Assembly (NCBI GenBank): GCA_026003895.1
Contig: BPIC01000004.1
Location: forward strand, 248,001 to 312,000
Direction of reading: 5' to 3'
Source of the DNA: Dehalococcoidia bacterium
Lineage (GTDB): Bacteria > Chloroflexota > Dehalococcoidia > SpSt-223
Length of the DNA stretch: 64,000 nt
Shown: positions 34,650-45,000 of the stretch, in pieces
Layout: each line of letters begins with the position of its first letter
How positions within the stretch are numbered: position 1 is the stretch's first letter
The notes under the pieces: model-generated
What the model was told of the DNA's origin: nothing
What the model saw: the letters and a program-made list of their open reading frames with translations, nothing else
Databases searched by the model: none
Program-made: the position numbers and the translations under genes

Positions 34650-35858
34650 ATGACGGAGGAGCGCGGATCGGCGGCAGCGGGATCAGCGGTGATCGAAGGG
34701 GCCGATTGGTCGGAGGCGACCGAGGAAGCGATACGTCGAGCTCAAGCTGAGCTCGGCGAGCGGCCGGTGGATCTTGCCTTGCTATTTGTCTCGGCCGCGT
34801 GGGAGGCGCAGGTCGAGCCGATCCTGAGCCGGGTCCGGGCCGTCACGGGCGCGGCCGTGCTCGCAGGGTGTAGCGGCCAAGCCGTTATCGGCCGTGGCCG
34901 CGAAGTCGAGGGTACCCCGGCGATCTCCCTTCTGCTCCTGCATTTGCCGGGCGGCACGATCTGGCCTGCTCACGTCACCCAGCCCGATCTGGCGCAACTC
35001 GAACTGCCGATGGATTGGATCCGGTTCGTCGGCGCCCCCCGCCCGGCCATCAATGCCTGGCTCGTGTTTGCCGACCCATTTCGGCTCGATGTCGAACACC
35101 TGCTCGACCGCTTGGCGATGGCCTACCCGGAGACGCCGATTGTCGGCGGGTTAGCGAGCGGCGATCTGCGCACACCGGCGACGCGGGTGTTTTTGAATGG
35201 CCACGTCTATCACGAGGGGGCAGTGCTGATCGGCATCGGTGGTGACGTGACGGTGCGGACGGTTGTTGCTCAAGGATGTCAGCCGATCGGCCGTCCGTGG
35301 ACTATCACCAAGGCGGAAGGGAACGTCATCGCCGAAATCGGCGGCCGGCCGGCGCTCGACGTGCTGATCGAGACCGTGCAGTCGCTCGGTCCCGAAGATC
35401 AGCTCCGGGCGCGTCGGAACCTCCTCGTTGGGTTGGTGATTGACGAGTATCGCGCGGAGTTTGCCCGTGGCGACTTTCTGATTCGGAACCTGCTTGGCGT
35501 AGATCCGCGGGCGGGGACGATCGCGATCGGCGCCCAGCCGCGTGTTGGCCAAACCATTCAGTTTCAGTTGCGCGACGCCGCCGCGGCGGACGACGACCTT
35601 GGCCACTTGCTCGAGCGAGCGCGCGCCGAGTTAGGTCCGCTGACGCCGACGGCGGCGCTGCTGTGCTCCTGCAACGGTCGTGGCCGCGATCTGTTTGGCG
35701 TGCCCGATCACGACGCGCAAGCGGTTGCCACTCGTCTTGCGCCAGTGCCGCTTGCCGGCTTTTTCTGCAATGGAGAGATCGGCCCTGTCGGCGGAAAGCC
35801 CTTTCTCCACGGCTTCACAGCGAGCCTCGCACTGTTCGTGCCTCGGCGCGCCGGCTAA
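34650..35858 (+). CDS. FIST-domain sensor protein
   Basis: This 402-residue protein has a FIST_N domain (about 15-215: PVDLALLFVSAAWEAQVEPILSRVRAVTGAAVLAGCSGQAVIG, GGLASGD). A FIST_C domain (about 230-390) ends with AALLCSCNGRGRDLFGVPDHDAQAV and PLAGFFCNGEIGPVGGKPFLHGFTASLALF. FIST domains are small-molecule (possibly amino-acid-like) input modules. Here no output kinase or cyclase is fused, so a partner must be encoded elsewhere. Confidence 0.88.
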   Translation: MTEERGSAAAGSAVIEGADWSEATEEAIRRAQAELGERPVDLALLFVSAAWEAQVEPILSRVRAVTGAAVLAGCSGQAVIGRGREVEGTPAISLLLLHLPGGTIWPAHVTQPDLAQLELPMDWIRFVGAPRPAINAWLVFADPFRLDVEHLLDRLAMAYPETPIVGGLASGDLRTPATRVFLNGHVYHEGAVLIGIGGDVTVRTVVAQGCQPIGRPWTITKAEGNVIAEIGGRPALDVLIETVQSLGPEDQLRARRNLLVGLVIDEYRAEFARGDFLIRNLLGVDPRAGTIAIGAQPRVGQTIQFQLRDAAAADDDLGHLLERARAELGPLTPTAALLCSCNGRGRDLFGVPDHDAQAVATRLAPVPLAGFFCNGEIGPVGGKPFLHGFTASLALFVPRRAG

Positions 35859-37114
35859 CCGGGAGCAACCGCGCCAGCCGCTCGCCGCTCGCGTGCCACG
35901 AACGACTCATCGCGTCTCGCCCCTCATGCGCCGCCAAGTCGGCGTGCCGAGGGACGCGGTGCGCCCCGAACGGGTAGTCTCACCGGTCGCCGTGAAGGCG
36001 ACCGGGCAGCTAACTATCGAAGAGGTGGTGGCTTGAAGAAAGGGAGCGGTTTTGCCGACCGGGCCTGTCCTGAGCCGCCTCGGAACGATCGTGAGGAGCG
36101 GCCCGGCCACCAAGCGACGAGTGCCCGATCCGTGGCAATGCTAAGCGCGGCGCAGCCGGAAGGAAGGAGCCGGCAGCCGCCAAGGTGCCGCCGTGAGCTA
36201 CGCCCAAAGCGGGCGATCCGGGACCTGCTCGGCAAGTCGGGTGTTTCCTTATCACGGCTACCCGACGGCACGAGCGTCCGGGCTCGTTGCACCGGGTCCG
36301 GTCGGTCCGAGGGACTTCGTTCCGGTGGACGTTGGGTCCGGGCGTCGTTGGAGCCATGCGCTCTTGCTGGGCGAACGTATGGCCGAGATTCTCCGGCAGC
36401 TTGGCGTTGCCGAGGTTGCGAAGACGACACTGCGCAAGGCCATTGCGGTGGCCGATTGGCCGGCAATATGGGCGGCTCAGCCTCTCCGCGGGAATAACCG
36501 TCCGCCGTCGATCGGTCCGCACCCTCGCCGACAAGGAGCGGCAACTGGCTGGTCTCTTGACGGCCTGGAGGCTGTTGGCCGTCATTCAATCAGTCGGTCG
36601 CTGGCAACCTGGGGTGGCCGACCACGGCGCGGAAACCGTGAAGCGCGATTGGACCGGCACCGGGACGGCATCTACCGGACGTTGGTGTTCTGCTAGGGCG
36701 GCCACGCAGGCCCAATGCTAGTGGGGGCTCAACAGCCTGAACAGTGGCGAAGGTTCGGTGGCACTGAACGGCAACGAGCCGAGTGTGGGCGAAATCAATG
36801 CTCACCTTCCCGCTGATTGAGACGGGCGAATGCGTAGACCGAGTCAGCGATTGGATCATTGAGCGCAGGCAGAGGAAAGAATGCCCCACACGGTTCGACG
36901 AGAGTGCGTTGGTGCTCCAGCGGCTAAGTAATGCGTGCGGCACTGAATCGGGTGACGGCCGCGCCGCCAAGATCGACGTTGACAAAGCTTCAGGCTCGCG
37001 GCCTCACCAAGACTCCCCGGCTCGCGTCAATGGGGAAGGATCTTCTTCACTCCGGACACAGCACGGCGCTGGCTCGGGTCAGATCGTCCATCCCTTTTGT
37101 CTTGAATTCAACGA
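35859..37114. other. 1.25-kb stretch without a credible gene, left flank of the defence island
   Basis: Open frames on both strands here have Arg/Ser/Pro-rich, shadow-like composition and no recognised motif. Base composition drops towards the helicase side (from about 36.7 kb). It may hold decayed coding DNA at the island junction. I found no copy of the tRNA 3' ends that stand at the right side of the island, so no attachment site can be assigned. Confidence 0.4.
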
Positions 37115-39946
37115 TCAACGTGCGGTGGGAGGCGAGGACAAACCGAGCTTTGCGACCGGCAAACGGCTGCGCTTTCCGCCGCTGTTGTTCTGCACGATGG
37201 CCACCGACGATGCCCGACTGGACGATTCATCGAGGAAATCAAAGACTGGCTTTAGCCCCTGGGGAACCGGCGCTGCTGCCAAGATGGCAAGAGGAGTCAC
37301 GACTGGCAGCTCAAAGGGTAGGCCAAGGCTTGGTAATGCCTGTTCGACCCGTCGCTGTGCTCGCTCAACAGCGCGAAGTAATTCGTGAGGGTCAATCGCT
37401 CCACCGCTTCCCTGCAGGCGCCGCAGTCCGTATTGGTTCACCAATGAATTGAGGGTAACGAGGACCTCCCAATCCCAGATGACGTTCTCTGTGGACTGTG
37501 ACAGCATGACGCCGATGACGGCCTTCGTCACCATTCCTGAAGTGGCCGTGAGTCGATCCTCGAGCTGGAAGATAACGAGTGTGTCGAACCGGACCTGGGC
37601 CGGGATAACACCAACGCGAACAGGTTGCTTCGCGCAGGAACGGAGTGCGACATCCATAACGGGAGAGCCAACGCCGAGAATGCGCTTGTTTGCGTCGGGA
37701 GCAGGAGATTGCCGATCGAGGAGGAGGCCTTCGTAACTCGGCCGGACCCGCGGCTCTCGAGCCCAGCTCTCTGGAGTGCGGAACGAAAGGCCTTGCTCAT
37801 CTTCACGAAGCTGCCGCCCTTCAAGGTGAAGTGCCACGCGCAGAAATGGCTTGAGATCTGGGAGATCGACCTTTGGAATCTGATCGGAAACCTCGGCAAA
37901 GTCAAAATGGGCGCTATGACCGATGAGATCTTTCACTGTCGCTACCACATCCCGTCCACCGAAGGTTGCCGTCCTCATATCGAACCAGCTGGCGAGCGTG
38001 TCGGACGACTGCTCAGCGGCATCTGCAAAAAGATCACGAACCCACCTTGGGCTTGCCATCCCAAGAACGAGCTGGCGGAGATCCTCTGGATCATCCATCG
38101 CGTAGCCTAACGCGCCGACAATGACATCCAACTTCTCGTTCAGCTTTTCCCAAATTCGCGCCTCGACGGTGTCTGGGTTGAGAAAACTTACGACTTCCAC
38201 TCGTTGGGACTGACCGTACCGATTCAGTCTTCCAACTCGCTGATGAAGTCGCATTGGACTCCATGGCAGGTCAACGTGAATCAAAGTGTAACAGCGCTGT
38301 TGGAGATCGATCCCTTCGCCACCCGCCTCGGTGGAAACCAAGAATCTTGCTTCTCCGGTTGTGAATGCATGAGCAGCGTCCTCTCGCGAAACACGAAGAG
38401 TGCGAATAGTGCCAGATGCGTCGATGATGTTCTCGGCTCGCTCATCACCGTTGATGAAGGTGACACTATTGTCACCAAAGCGTTGCATGATCATTGACAT
38501 CAACATCGACTGGGTCGCCTTGTATTCAGTGAAGAGAAGTACCGATCTGCCTCTGAATCGATTGTCAAGTGTATCGACGATAGCGCTCAATTTTGTTTCG
38601 CGAGTGACCAAATCGGCAAAATGGATCAATTCGCGAAGACGAGCCGGTTCGTCGTTCATCAACGGTAAGAGAATTCGAATGACCTCGCCTTCTTCCTGCT
38701 TGCTGAGCTGATCGAAATCTTCATCCCGCTCGAATTCTTCGTATTGTTCCATGAGCTGGTGGCGAGTTGTGGTCGATTGGGGGGAATGGGTACGCTCGAT
38801 AGAATCGAGTCTGTTGCGGAGTGCTTGTCGGATGGCAGCGATCGAGCTTGCAGCAAGTTTCTGCATCGCAATGAGGATCAGCCTGGCCATCCGTTGATCA
38901 CGTGCTCCAAGCGTGGATGCATATGCCTTCCCTGTCAGAATAAAGTCGGTAAGCATGTCATAGAAGCGCGCCTCATCGAGGTTGTATCGGTAGGTCTGAG
39001 TGGTGACAACTGGAGGTTGGAAGAGTCGATTTCCCCGGAGATCGGTGACGTTTTGTTTGTTATTCCGGATCATGGTGCCGCGAAGTCGTGGCAATTGTTC
39101 ACTTTTGGGGAGACGTGGATGAAACTCGTCCGGTTTGAGGAGGTGGAGCAGTGACCAGAACCCCCACTCCTTTCCGCGGTGTGGTGTTCCGGTGAAAAAA
39201 AGCATCGAAATGATTCGTCGCTCGTGAAGCATGTGCTGGATGAGTCGATAGCCGAGAGTGGTGCCGGTCAGCTCGTCGGCGTTGAGATGATGGGCTTCAT
39301 CGACGATGACGAGGTCCCAAGGATCGGCGTCAAGCAGTCGGTGATGGCGACCGTTTCTGTCGAGTCGTAACGTCTGCAGCGAGGCAATGATCTGCCGGGG
39401 TCGGCCTCCCCAGGGGTCGGCACGAGGGGTGTCGTGACTAGCCACATAGCGTTCGAGGCGGATATCGAAGAGTTCTCTGAGCCGCTCCTGCCATTGTGGC
39501 ACGAGGGATGCTGGCGCCAAAATGAGGAGACGTTCGACTCGTTTGCTGCTCAGGAGGGGCCATAAAATCAATCCCGCTTCAATGGTCTTGCCGAGGCCGA
39601 CATCATCGGCAATGAGCCAGTGGGTTGGCCACCGTTCAAGAACTCGTTTGCAGACCCAAAGCTGGTGAGGTAGAAGAGTAATTCTCGAGCGGGAGAAGAC
39701 ACTCCAACGGCTGCTGACGGAAAGAATGGCTTCGGCCTGCATACGCGCAATGACGTGGAGTGGTGAACTCCACTGCGATGCTGCAATGGCCTGTGTCACG
39801 GTATTCTGGCGCTGAATCTCGTTGGAGCGGACTTCTTCGAGCCCGTGCGCAAAACGCACGATGACGGTTTGTCCCTTGTCGAACTCGACGCGGCCTTGGC
39901 CAAAGCGTGTGCTTTGGACTTCGTCACCGGGCTGATAGTCGGTCAT
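37115..39946 (-). CDS. SNF2/RapA-like DEAH helicase, partner of the GHKL protein
   Basis: ATG 39946 overlaps the previous stop as ATGA; the product is 943 residues. A Tudor-like start (YQPGDEVQSTRFGQGRVEFDKGQTVIVRF, residues 4-32) as in RapA/HepA-type helicases is followed by the SF2 core. Motif I is DDVGLGKTIEAG (114-125), Ia LAPASLVPQW, II VDEAHHLN (215-222), III FTGTPHRG, and the second RecA lobe ends with TEAGGEGIDLQ and QRVGRLNRYGQ (motif VI). A 300-residue C-terminal domain is unrecognised. Such enzymes translocate on DNA or strip proteins from it. Coupling to the GHKL ATPase and location beside CRISPR point to defence. Confidence 0.88.
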   Translation of the reverse strand: MTDYQPGDEVQSTRFGQGRVEFDKGQTVIVRFAHGLEEVRSNEIQRQNTVTQAIAASQWSSPLHVIARMQAEAILSVSSRWSVFSRSRITLLPHQLWVCKRVLERWPTHWLIADDVGLGKTIEAGLILWPLLSSKRVERLLILAPASLVPQWQERLRELFDIRLERYVASHDTPRADPWGGRPRQIIASLQTLRLDRNGRHHRLLDADPWDLVIVDEAHHLNADELTGTTLGYRLIQHMLHERRIISMLFFTGTPHRGKEWGFWSLLHLLKPDEFHPRLPKSEQLPRLRGTMIRNNKQNVTDLRGNRLFQPPVVTTQTYRYNLDEARFYDMLTDFILTGKAYASTLGARDQRMARLILIAMQKLAASSIAAIRQALRNRLDSIERTHSPQSTTTRHQLMEQYEEFERDEDFDQLSKQEEGEVIRILLPLMNDEPARLRELIHFADLVTRETKLSAIVDTLDNRFRGRSVLLFTEYKATQSMLMSMIMQRFGDNSVTFINGDERAENIIDASGTIRTLRVSREDAAHAFTTGEARFLVSTEAGGEGIDLQQRCYTLIHVDLPWSPMRLHQRVGRLNRYGQSQRVEVVSFLNPDTVEARIWEKLNEKLDVIVGALGYAMDDPEDLRQLVLGMASPRWVRDLFADAAEQSSDTLASWFDMRTATFGGRDVVATVKDLIGHSAHFDFAEVSDQIPKVDLPDLKPFLRVALHLEGRQLREDEQGLSFRTPESWAREPRVRPSYEGLLLDRQSPAPDANKRILGVGSPVMDVALRSCAKQPVRVGVIPAQVRFDTLVIFQLEDRLTATSGMVTKAVIGVMLSQSTENVIWDWEVLVTLNSLVNQYGLRRLQGSGGAIDPHELLRAVERAQRRVEQALPSLGLPFELPVVTPLAILAAAPVPQGLKPVFDFLDESSSRASSVAIVQNNSGGKRSRLPVAKLGLSSPPTAR

Positions 39947-42072
39947 AGCTCGTCTCCAAGGTCGTCGTCGGGAAGAGGCTTCCAATCGACCTCAAGGATG
40001 TCGTTCGGTAAGTGATTGCTTCCTACGAGGATCTGGAGAGGAAGATCAAAGTCTCCACCGAACGTCGGATCGTCGCAATGGTCCTTGAGAAACTGAGCAA
40101 TCTTGGGGCCATCTTCGATGAAGCCGCGGTCTTCGCGAAGGTTGCAGCCGAGCACGTTGAGAAGCTGTCGGAGTCGCTTGGTTGGGACGTAACAATATTG
40201 CGTGACGTTGTGACTGTTGAGGAATCCCTGCCGTACCAGTTCGCGCACCACAAAGTTGGCGCCAAATCCAAGAACTCCCAGGAGAGAAGGAGCGTTGATA
40301 CCCCCTCCTTGGTGGTACGGGTCGGAACGGCTGTTGAGTGCCGTGCTGAGGTGAAGGTGCTGACGATGGTCGAGCGAGCGAAAGAGTTCGACGTAGTCGA
40401 CTAACCAATGGCTACAAACGTAGAGCGGCACAAGTAATTGAAGCCAATGGTAATATTTCTGACCGTCGGGTTGTTCGCAGTAGTCACGAACGATACGGGA
40501 GAGTTCATCACCGGAGAGGTTCGGCTTGGAGAGCGCATCCAGCCATCCTCGCTTGCGGCAGAGGCGGAGGAACTCCCGATGCTGTTCGTGTTGGAACCGG
40601 CCGAGTCGGTGGGTGGCTCCCAAGAGGAGAAGTTCGATCCAGTCACGACGGGCTCGGTTGTTGTGCGATCCTGCGACATCCGCTGCCAGCACCGGCGGTC
40701 GGCCGTCGGGATAGATGCGGCGCTCGTACTGATCGCGATGAGACTTTCCTTCTCGGTTCCACCAGTCAACGATCCGGCGAAGCGCGGATTTGGCATCAAT
40801 ACGTAGGGAAGGCCCGACAGACGTTCCGTTCCGGCTCGATAGCTCGGCGACGGACGATGACTGATTGAACTTCTCGCTTGTGCCGAGCATAGCAAGGAGC
40901 CACCGACGTTCGTCCTCATTGAACTCTTCAAGGAGGTTGTCATCGGGCACGAGGCGTGTAAGCCATGAGTCCGGGTACGAGAATTTGAGAGCCTTAGCGA
41001 GCTCGTGCTTTCCTGAGAGGAGGCATCGCAGCACAGCGCGACGCTTCGCCTCGGATGTGGCCTCGGTTGCCCAGCTGGCCAACTGAATGGGGGTGATGGT
41101 GAATTGGCGCCGGCAGGCAAGGAAGAATTTGAGGGCGGGTCCGGCATAGGCTGGCGCAAGCACGCGATCGTCGGGTGCGAACGCAGCAAAGAGCCTCTCG
41201 TCGACGTCGACCGTGGAATCGTCGGTGTCGTCGTGGCCGATGAGGAGGTCGGCTGCCCCGCGTGCACGACCGGCGACCGTCTGGAAACGGTAGGTTTCGA
41301 GGAGGTTGCGAATCTGGTGGAGGTCCTCGTCCTCATCATGGGCACTCCGTCCGTACGGCTGGGTCGCATTGCTGGACGCGCGATCGTGAAGCCATTGACA
41401 CGTGACCACGGAGCCGAGCCGACCGGCGAGCTCCGGAGTGATCTCCGAGTTCGCCGGTGCGACCAACTGAATGACGTCGGCAAGCCGGACTGGCTTGGCA
41501 CTAAGACTCCTTCCAAGCTTCTCTAATGGCAGCGCGATCCGTTTCGTCGATATGATGGCGCCAGGAGGCAACTTGGCTCGGACTTCTCGCCAGTCGGCGA
41601 TTGCATCGAAGACCTGATCGTCATCGAGCAGGCCTCCGGTCCTCCACGGCACGGTTGCGAGCGATGCTAAGGTTCGATAGTCGCCGGGAAGACCTGTCGG
41701 GAGGGCGTCCACATGAAGCAATCGTGCGAGGCCGTCATCTGCCCAGAGCGCCTTACCGATGGCGCTTTGGGGTCCCGCGGTATCGGTCGCCATTTCTGCC
41801 AGACGGGTTCCAAAAACCTGCCACACGGACTCCCAGAAATCGAGCGGCTGGGTGTCGTCGCTGAGGTCTAGCCTCTGTCGGATGTCTGGCCAGTCCCGGT
41901 TGGCCGACTGGTAGAGCGCGAGCACTCGCTCCCCAACCATACGCCCGACTCGACTCATGACATCGCCGAGTGCGGTGTTGTTCATTGCGAGCCGCTCTCG
42001 ACCGGGGTCGACTGGGAAGGGACCGTCGATTGCGAAGCCGAGCCCGTGGCTCTCCTTTGTTGGCGCCGTCAC
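39943..42072 (-). CDS. C-terminal part of the giant GHKL ATPase protein (after in-frame TGA)
   Basis: The 709 codons from GTG 42072 follow directly and in the same frame after the TGA at 42073-42075. The opening TAPTKESHGLGFAIDGPFPVDPGRERLAM matches the terminal strand of a GHKL domain. The first GHKL domain of the upstream gene has the equivalent LTLHGYFFVNPSRTTIEF. The second GHKL domain of the upstream gene lacks this piece, so the two frames are probably one 2557-residue protein interrupted by TGG-to-TGA. The rest is alpha-helical with no motif I recognise. If expressed alone by re-initiation it would be a helical partner protein. Confidence 0.75.
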   Translation of the reverse strand: MTAPTKESHGLGFAIDGPFPVDPGRERLAMNNTALGDVMSRVGRMVGERVLALYQSANRDWPDIRQRLDLSDDTQPLDFWESVWQVFGTRLAEMATDTAGPQSAIGKALWADDGLARLLHVDALPTGLPGDYRTLASLATVPWRTGGLLDDDQVFDAIADWREVRAKLPPGAIISTKRIALPLEKLGRSLSAKPVRLADVIQLVAPANSEITPELAGRLGSVVTCQWLHDRASSNATQPYGRSAHDEDEDLHQIRNLLETYRFQTVAGRARGAADLLIGHDDTDDSTVDVDERLFAAFAPDDRVLAPAYAGPALKFFLACRRQFTITPIQLASWATEATSEAKRRAVLRCLLSGKHELAKALKFSYPDSWLTRLVPDDNLLEEFNEDERRWLLAMLGTSEKFNQSSSVAELSSRNGTSVGPSLRIDAKSALRRIVDWWNREGKSHRDQYERRIYPDGRPPVLAADVAGSHNNRARRDWIELLLLGATHRLGRFQHEQHREFLRLCRKRGWLDALSKPNLSGDELSRIVRDYCEQPDGQKYYHWLQLLVPLYVCSHWLVDYVELFRSLDHRQHLHLSTALNSRSDPYHQGGGINAPSLLGVLGFGANFVVRELVRQGFLNSHNVTQYCYVPTKRLRQLLNVLGCNLREDRGFIEDGPKIAQFLKDHCDDPTFGGDFDLPLQILVGSNHLPNDILEVDWKPLPDDDLGDEL

Positions 42073-45000
42073 TCAGAAGGTGGGCACGGCATTAGGCAAA
42101 GATTTCGCCCCACGCGGTCCGAGGCCCACGAGGAGCGACATCTCATCCCCTCGGAGGACTAGACCCCGCTGGTCAAAATATTCGTCAATCGGCAACGATC
42201 CAACACCGACGCCGGCGATAACGTTCCTTTCCCGCCACGTATAGATTTTCTCAGGGCCGTCCCAGGCATGGACGCGACATTCACGAATTGCCTTGGCGAA
42301 CACGAGGAGATAGGGAAGGAGGTCGAGGTAGGGCCTGACGAACTGGGCTGGCGCGCAGTCGAGACCCGACCGGAGATCCAGCCGGAACCACGTTACATCG
42401 AGCGAGGTGACGCCGTATTCTTCCTCGATCCATTTCCGAGCCTCGCGAACGGCCTCGCCCGGGAGGTTTTCCGGAAGGATGCCGGCGACAATATCGCACG
42501 CTACCCCGCCGGAGAGAATACGCGGCCGGTCACAGATGAGGAACACACTCTTAAAGCCGAGGCCAAACTTGCCCGTTACTTTAGGACGGTCGTCGGCTGC
42601 AACCTTGTCTGATGCCGAAATGCGCAACATGTTGACCAAGTCCAGGTGATATCCGCGCATTTCGCCGTCGAAGTCGCCGATCTTAGACTGGTTGATTGGT
42701 CGTCCAAAGTGGAGAAACTCTAGTGAGTGATCGTCTATGCGAACGTCGATCGAATTGTGCGACCGTGGAACACGGTTCGGGTCGATGTCGATGAGCTGAA
42801 CGAGTGCGTCGTCAGCATTCTGGAAAAGCTCGAAGAGCACAGAATCCGGCCGATATTGATAATCTCTAATCTTCCGACGCACCGCTTCGAGCAGGGCCGT
42901 CTGGGCATCCCGATCCTTCGCCACCAACTCCGCGAGTGCATACTTGGCTTGCTCTATCTCACGCTGTGCTCGTTGAATAGATGAACTGCTCTCTCCACTG
43001 TAGTGGTCCCGAGCTTCGATGAGGGTCTTCCTCGCTTTATCGTACTGCATGCGAAGGTTAGATAGGGGTTCGTACGCGGAGGGGGCTAGGACCTGGAGGT
43101 AGGTCCGCAGGTCTTCTAGGATCCATTCTCGAGCAAATCGAACGCTCGATTGCCCAGAGATCTCGACCTTTTCCCATGCCTCGTCGAGGTTCTCTGGGAC
43201 TTGCTGGTACACCTTGGCACAGATTTCGCGAGCTGTTTGAAGAAGAAGGTTCGAAAGGTTAGCTCGTTCGGAATGAACATCGATCAGTCGAAGATCAAAC
43301 TGGATCGTTCCGTCGACATGGGTAATGGGAGAGCCGACCATCAACGTGGCCGGTTCACTTTGGCTGGGAGCACTGAAAAGTTCGCCGAGTAAATTTCGCA
43401 CCTGAACGGTGTGGGTTGTGGACGGATCCTGTATGCCGATCGAGAAGCGATAGGTCTTGAGATGATCAATCATCTCGCGTTTTGCGAAGATAGGACGATC
43501 GTGGGGTGCTTGGCTCTCGACGATCCACGTGCCACTGTTCGGAACGCGAACGACCGGCTGCCATTTGAGTCGGCTCACCACATCGTCTGGAGAAGGGCTG
43601 TCTTGTGTGCGGCGAAGGTACGTTGCGGCGAGTGGCCGGATCCTCGGGTCGCTGCCCAACAAACTCAGGAACGCGCCGATCGCTCCATCGGGGCATTGAT
43701 TCTCCCACGGGCGGAAGTATTCTTCGAGGATAGACGCGACAGTCCCGGTCGAGCGCTGAGGATTCGGACGGCTTGTCGGCGCCGCGTCGACCGGGCCCGA
43801 ACTGAATGGCGGAGCGGCAGCGAATGCATCCTCAAGGGTGGAATGCAGCTTGGCCGTCTCGTGAACGTTGCTTTCACTCGGCAGGCAGAGCTCGGTGGCG
43901 AGCTTCCAGTCACCGGCTTGGTTGGGAAGGCGGATCCGCTTGAGGATCGCAGGGCGATCGGCGTGGGCGAGGGCGGCGCGCAGGTAGAGCGAACATATCT
44001 CAATCACTTGCTTGTTTGGCGGTGAGGAACCCCGGAAATTGGCTAGGTGGTCGAACACCGCGATGAGACGCTCACTCGGGAGCGGCCTGCAAAGCTCGGT
44101 GAGCAGCGCGCATTTTGCGTCGGGCGGGAGTGTCGTGGACTTGAGCGTGGCAACGACCAGCTGTGCACAGGGGAGCACTTCTGGTGGGACCGATTCGAAG
44201 CAACGAATGAAGGCTTCGGCGAGTCGCATGAGCCGAGCTGGGTCGTCAATCCCAAGGCAGTAGTCCGGATCGCGAGCGAGTTCGGATCCGACCAGTGAGA
44301 GGACATCGCGGGGTGGCGGAAGGATGAGCTCAGCGACCCGGTCAAATCCGGGATGGTCCCTGAGCGCAGGATCGAGGCGCTGGACATCGAGGAATGTTCC
44401 GTCCGAACGTGCCGTGATCTTGGCAAGCTCAAGTTCAAGGCCCGGCACATGAATGACGTCGGCGGGCTTCCATGGTTCGCCCTTGGTCGTCACTAACCAG
44501 GGGGTCTCTCGGAGGCGGAGAATGTCTAGCTGGTCCGGTTGAGCAAGAGATTCCAAGGCACCCAGAATGCTCCGCCAATAGCGGTGCGGTTCGTTGAGCG
44601 TGAGCGCAAATTCAATCGCCTCTTTGGCGTTCCAACGTGGCACAAGATCTAGCTGACGCCGCCTGATATTCTCGTCCGGGCTCTCAGCCAACAAAATAAC
44701 CTCGTTGGAAAGCGGATCGTCTGGGCTGAACGAGCCGGGCAAAAATGTCCTACCTGGAACGATGGCGCGCCGGATGTGGAATCGGTCGCGGTGAATCGGG
44801 AGGCATCGCAGGAGGGAGAGGTCCGCGTCCCGAAGCAGCGTGTTGACGTCGTCCTCATCAAGATCGCGGCAGTCGAATCGTTCGGGACCAAGCCTGGTAA
44901 TTTCCGCCATCACCAACTCTTTGGTGACTGGCCTGGCGTTGAGATCGTTGTACCGTCGTTCGGGGATGAGCTCGGCAAGGCGATGGTTTACGAGGCGCCA

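Noticed and set aside
36010..36720. Overlapping open frames on both strands as a possible transposase or third component of the defence operon
   Set aside because: Composition is Arg/Ser/Pro-rich with no DDE, nuclease or other motif in any frame, as expected for non-coding high-GC DNA.
18428..42075. Genome-wide reading of TGA or TAG as tryptophan
   Set aside because: Several genes here end with TGA inside ATGA overlaps (for example 722, 11982, 22553, 29467, 39943) and TAG ends others cleanly, so both are normal stops.
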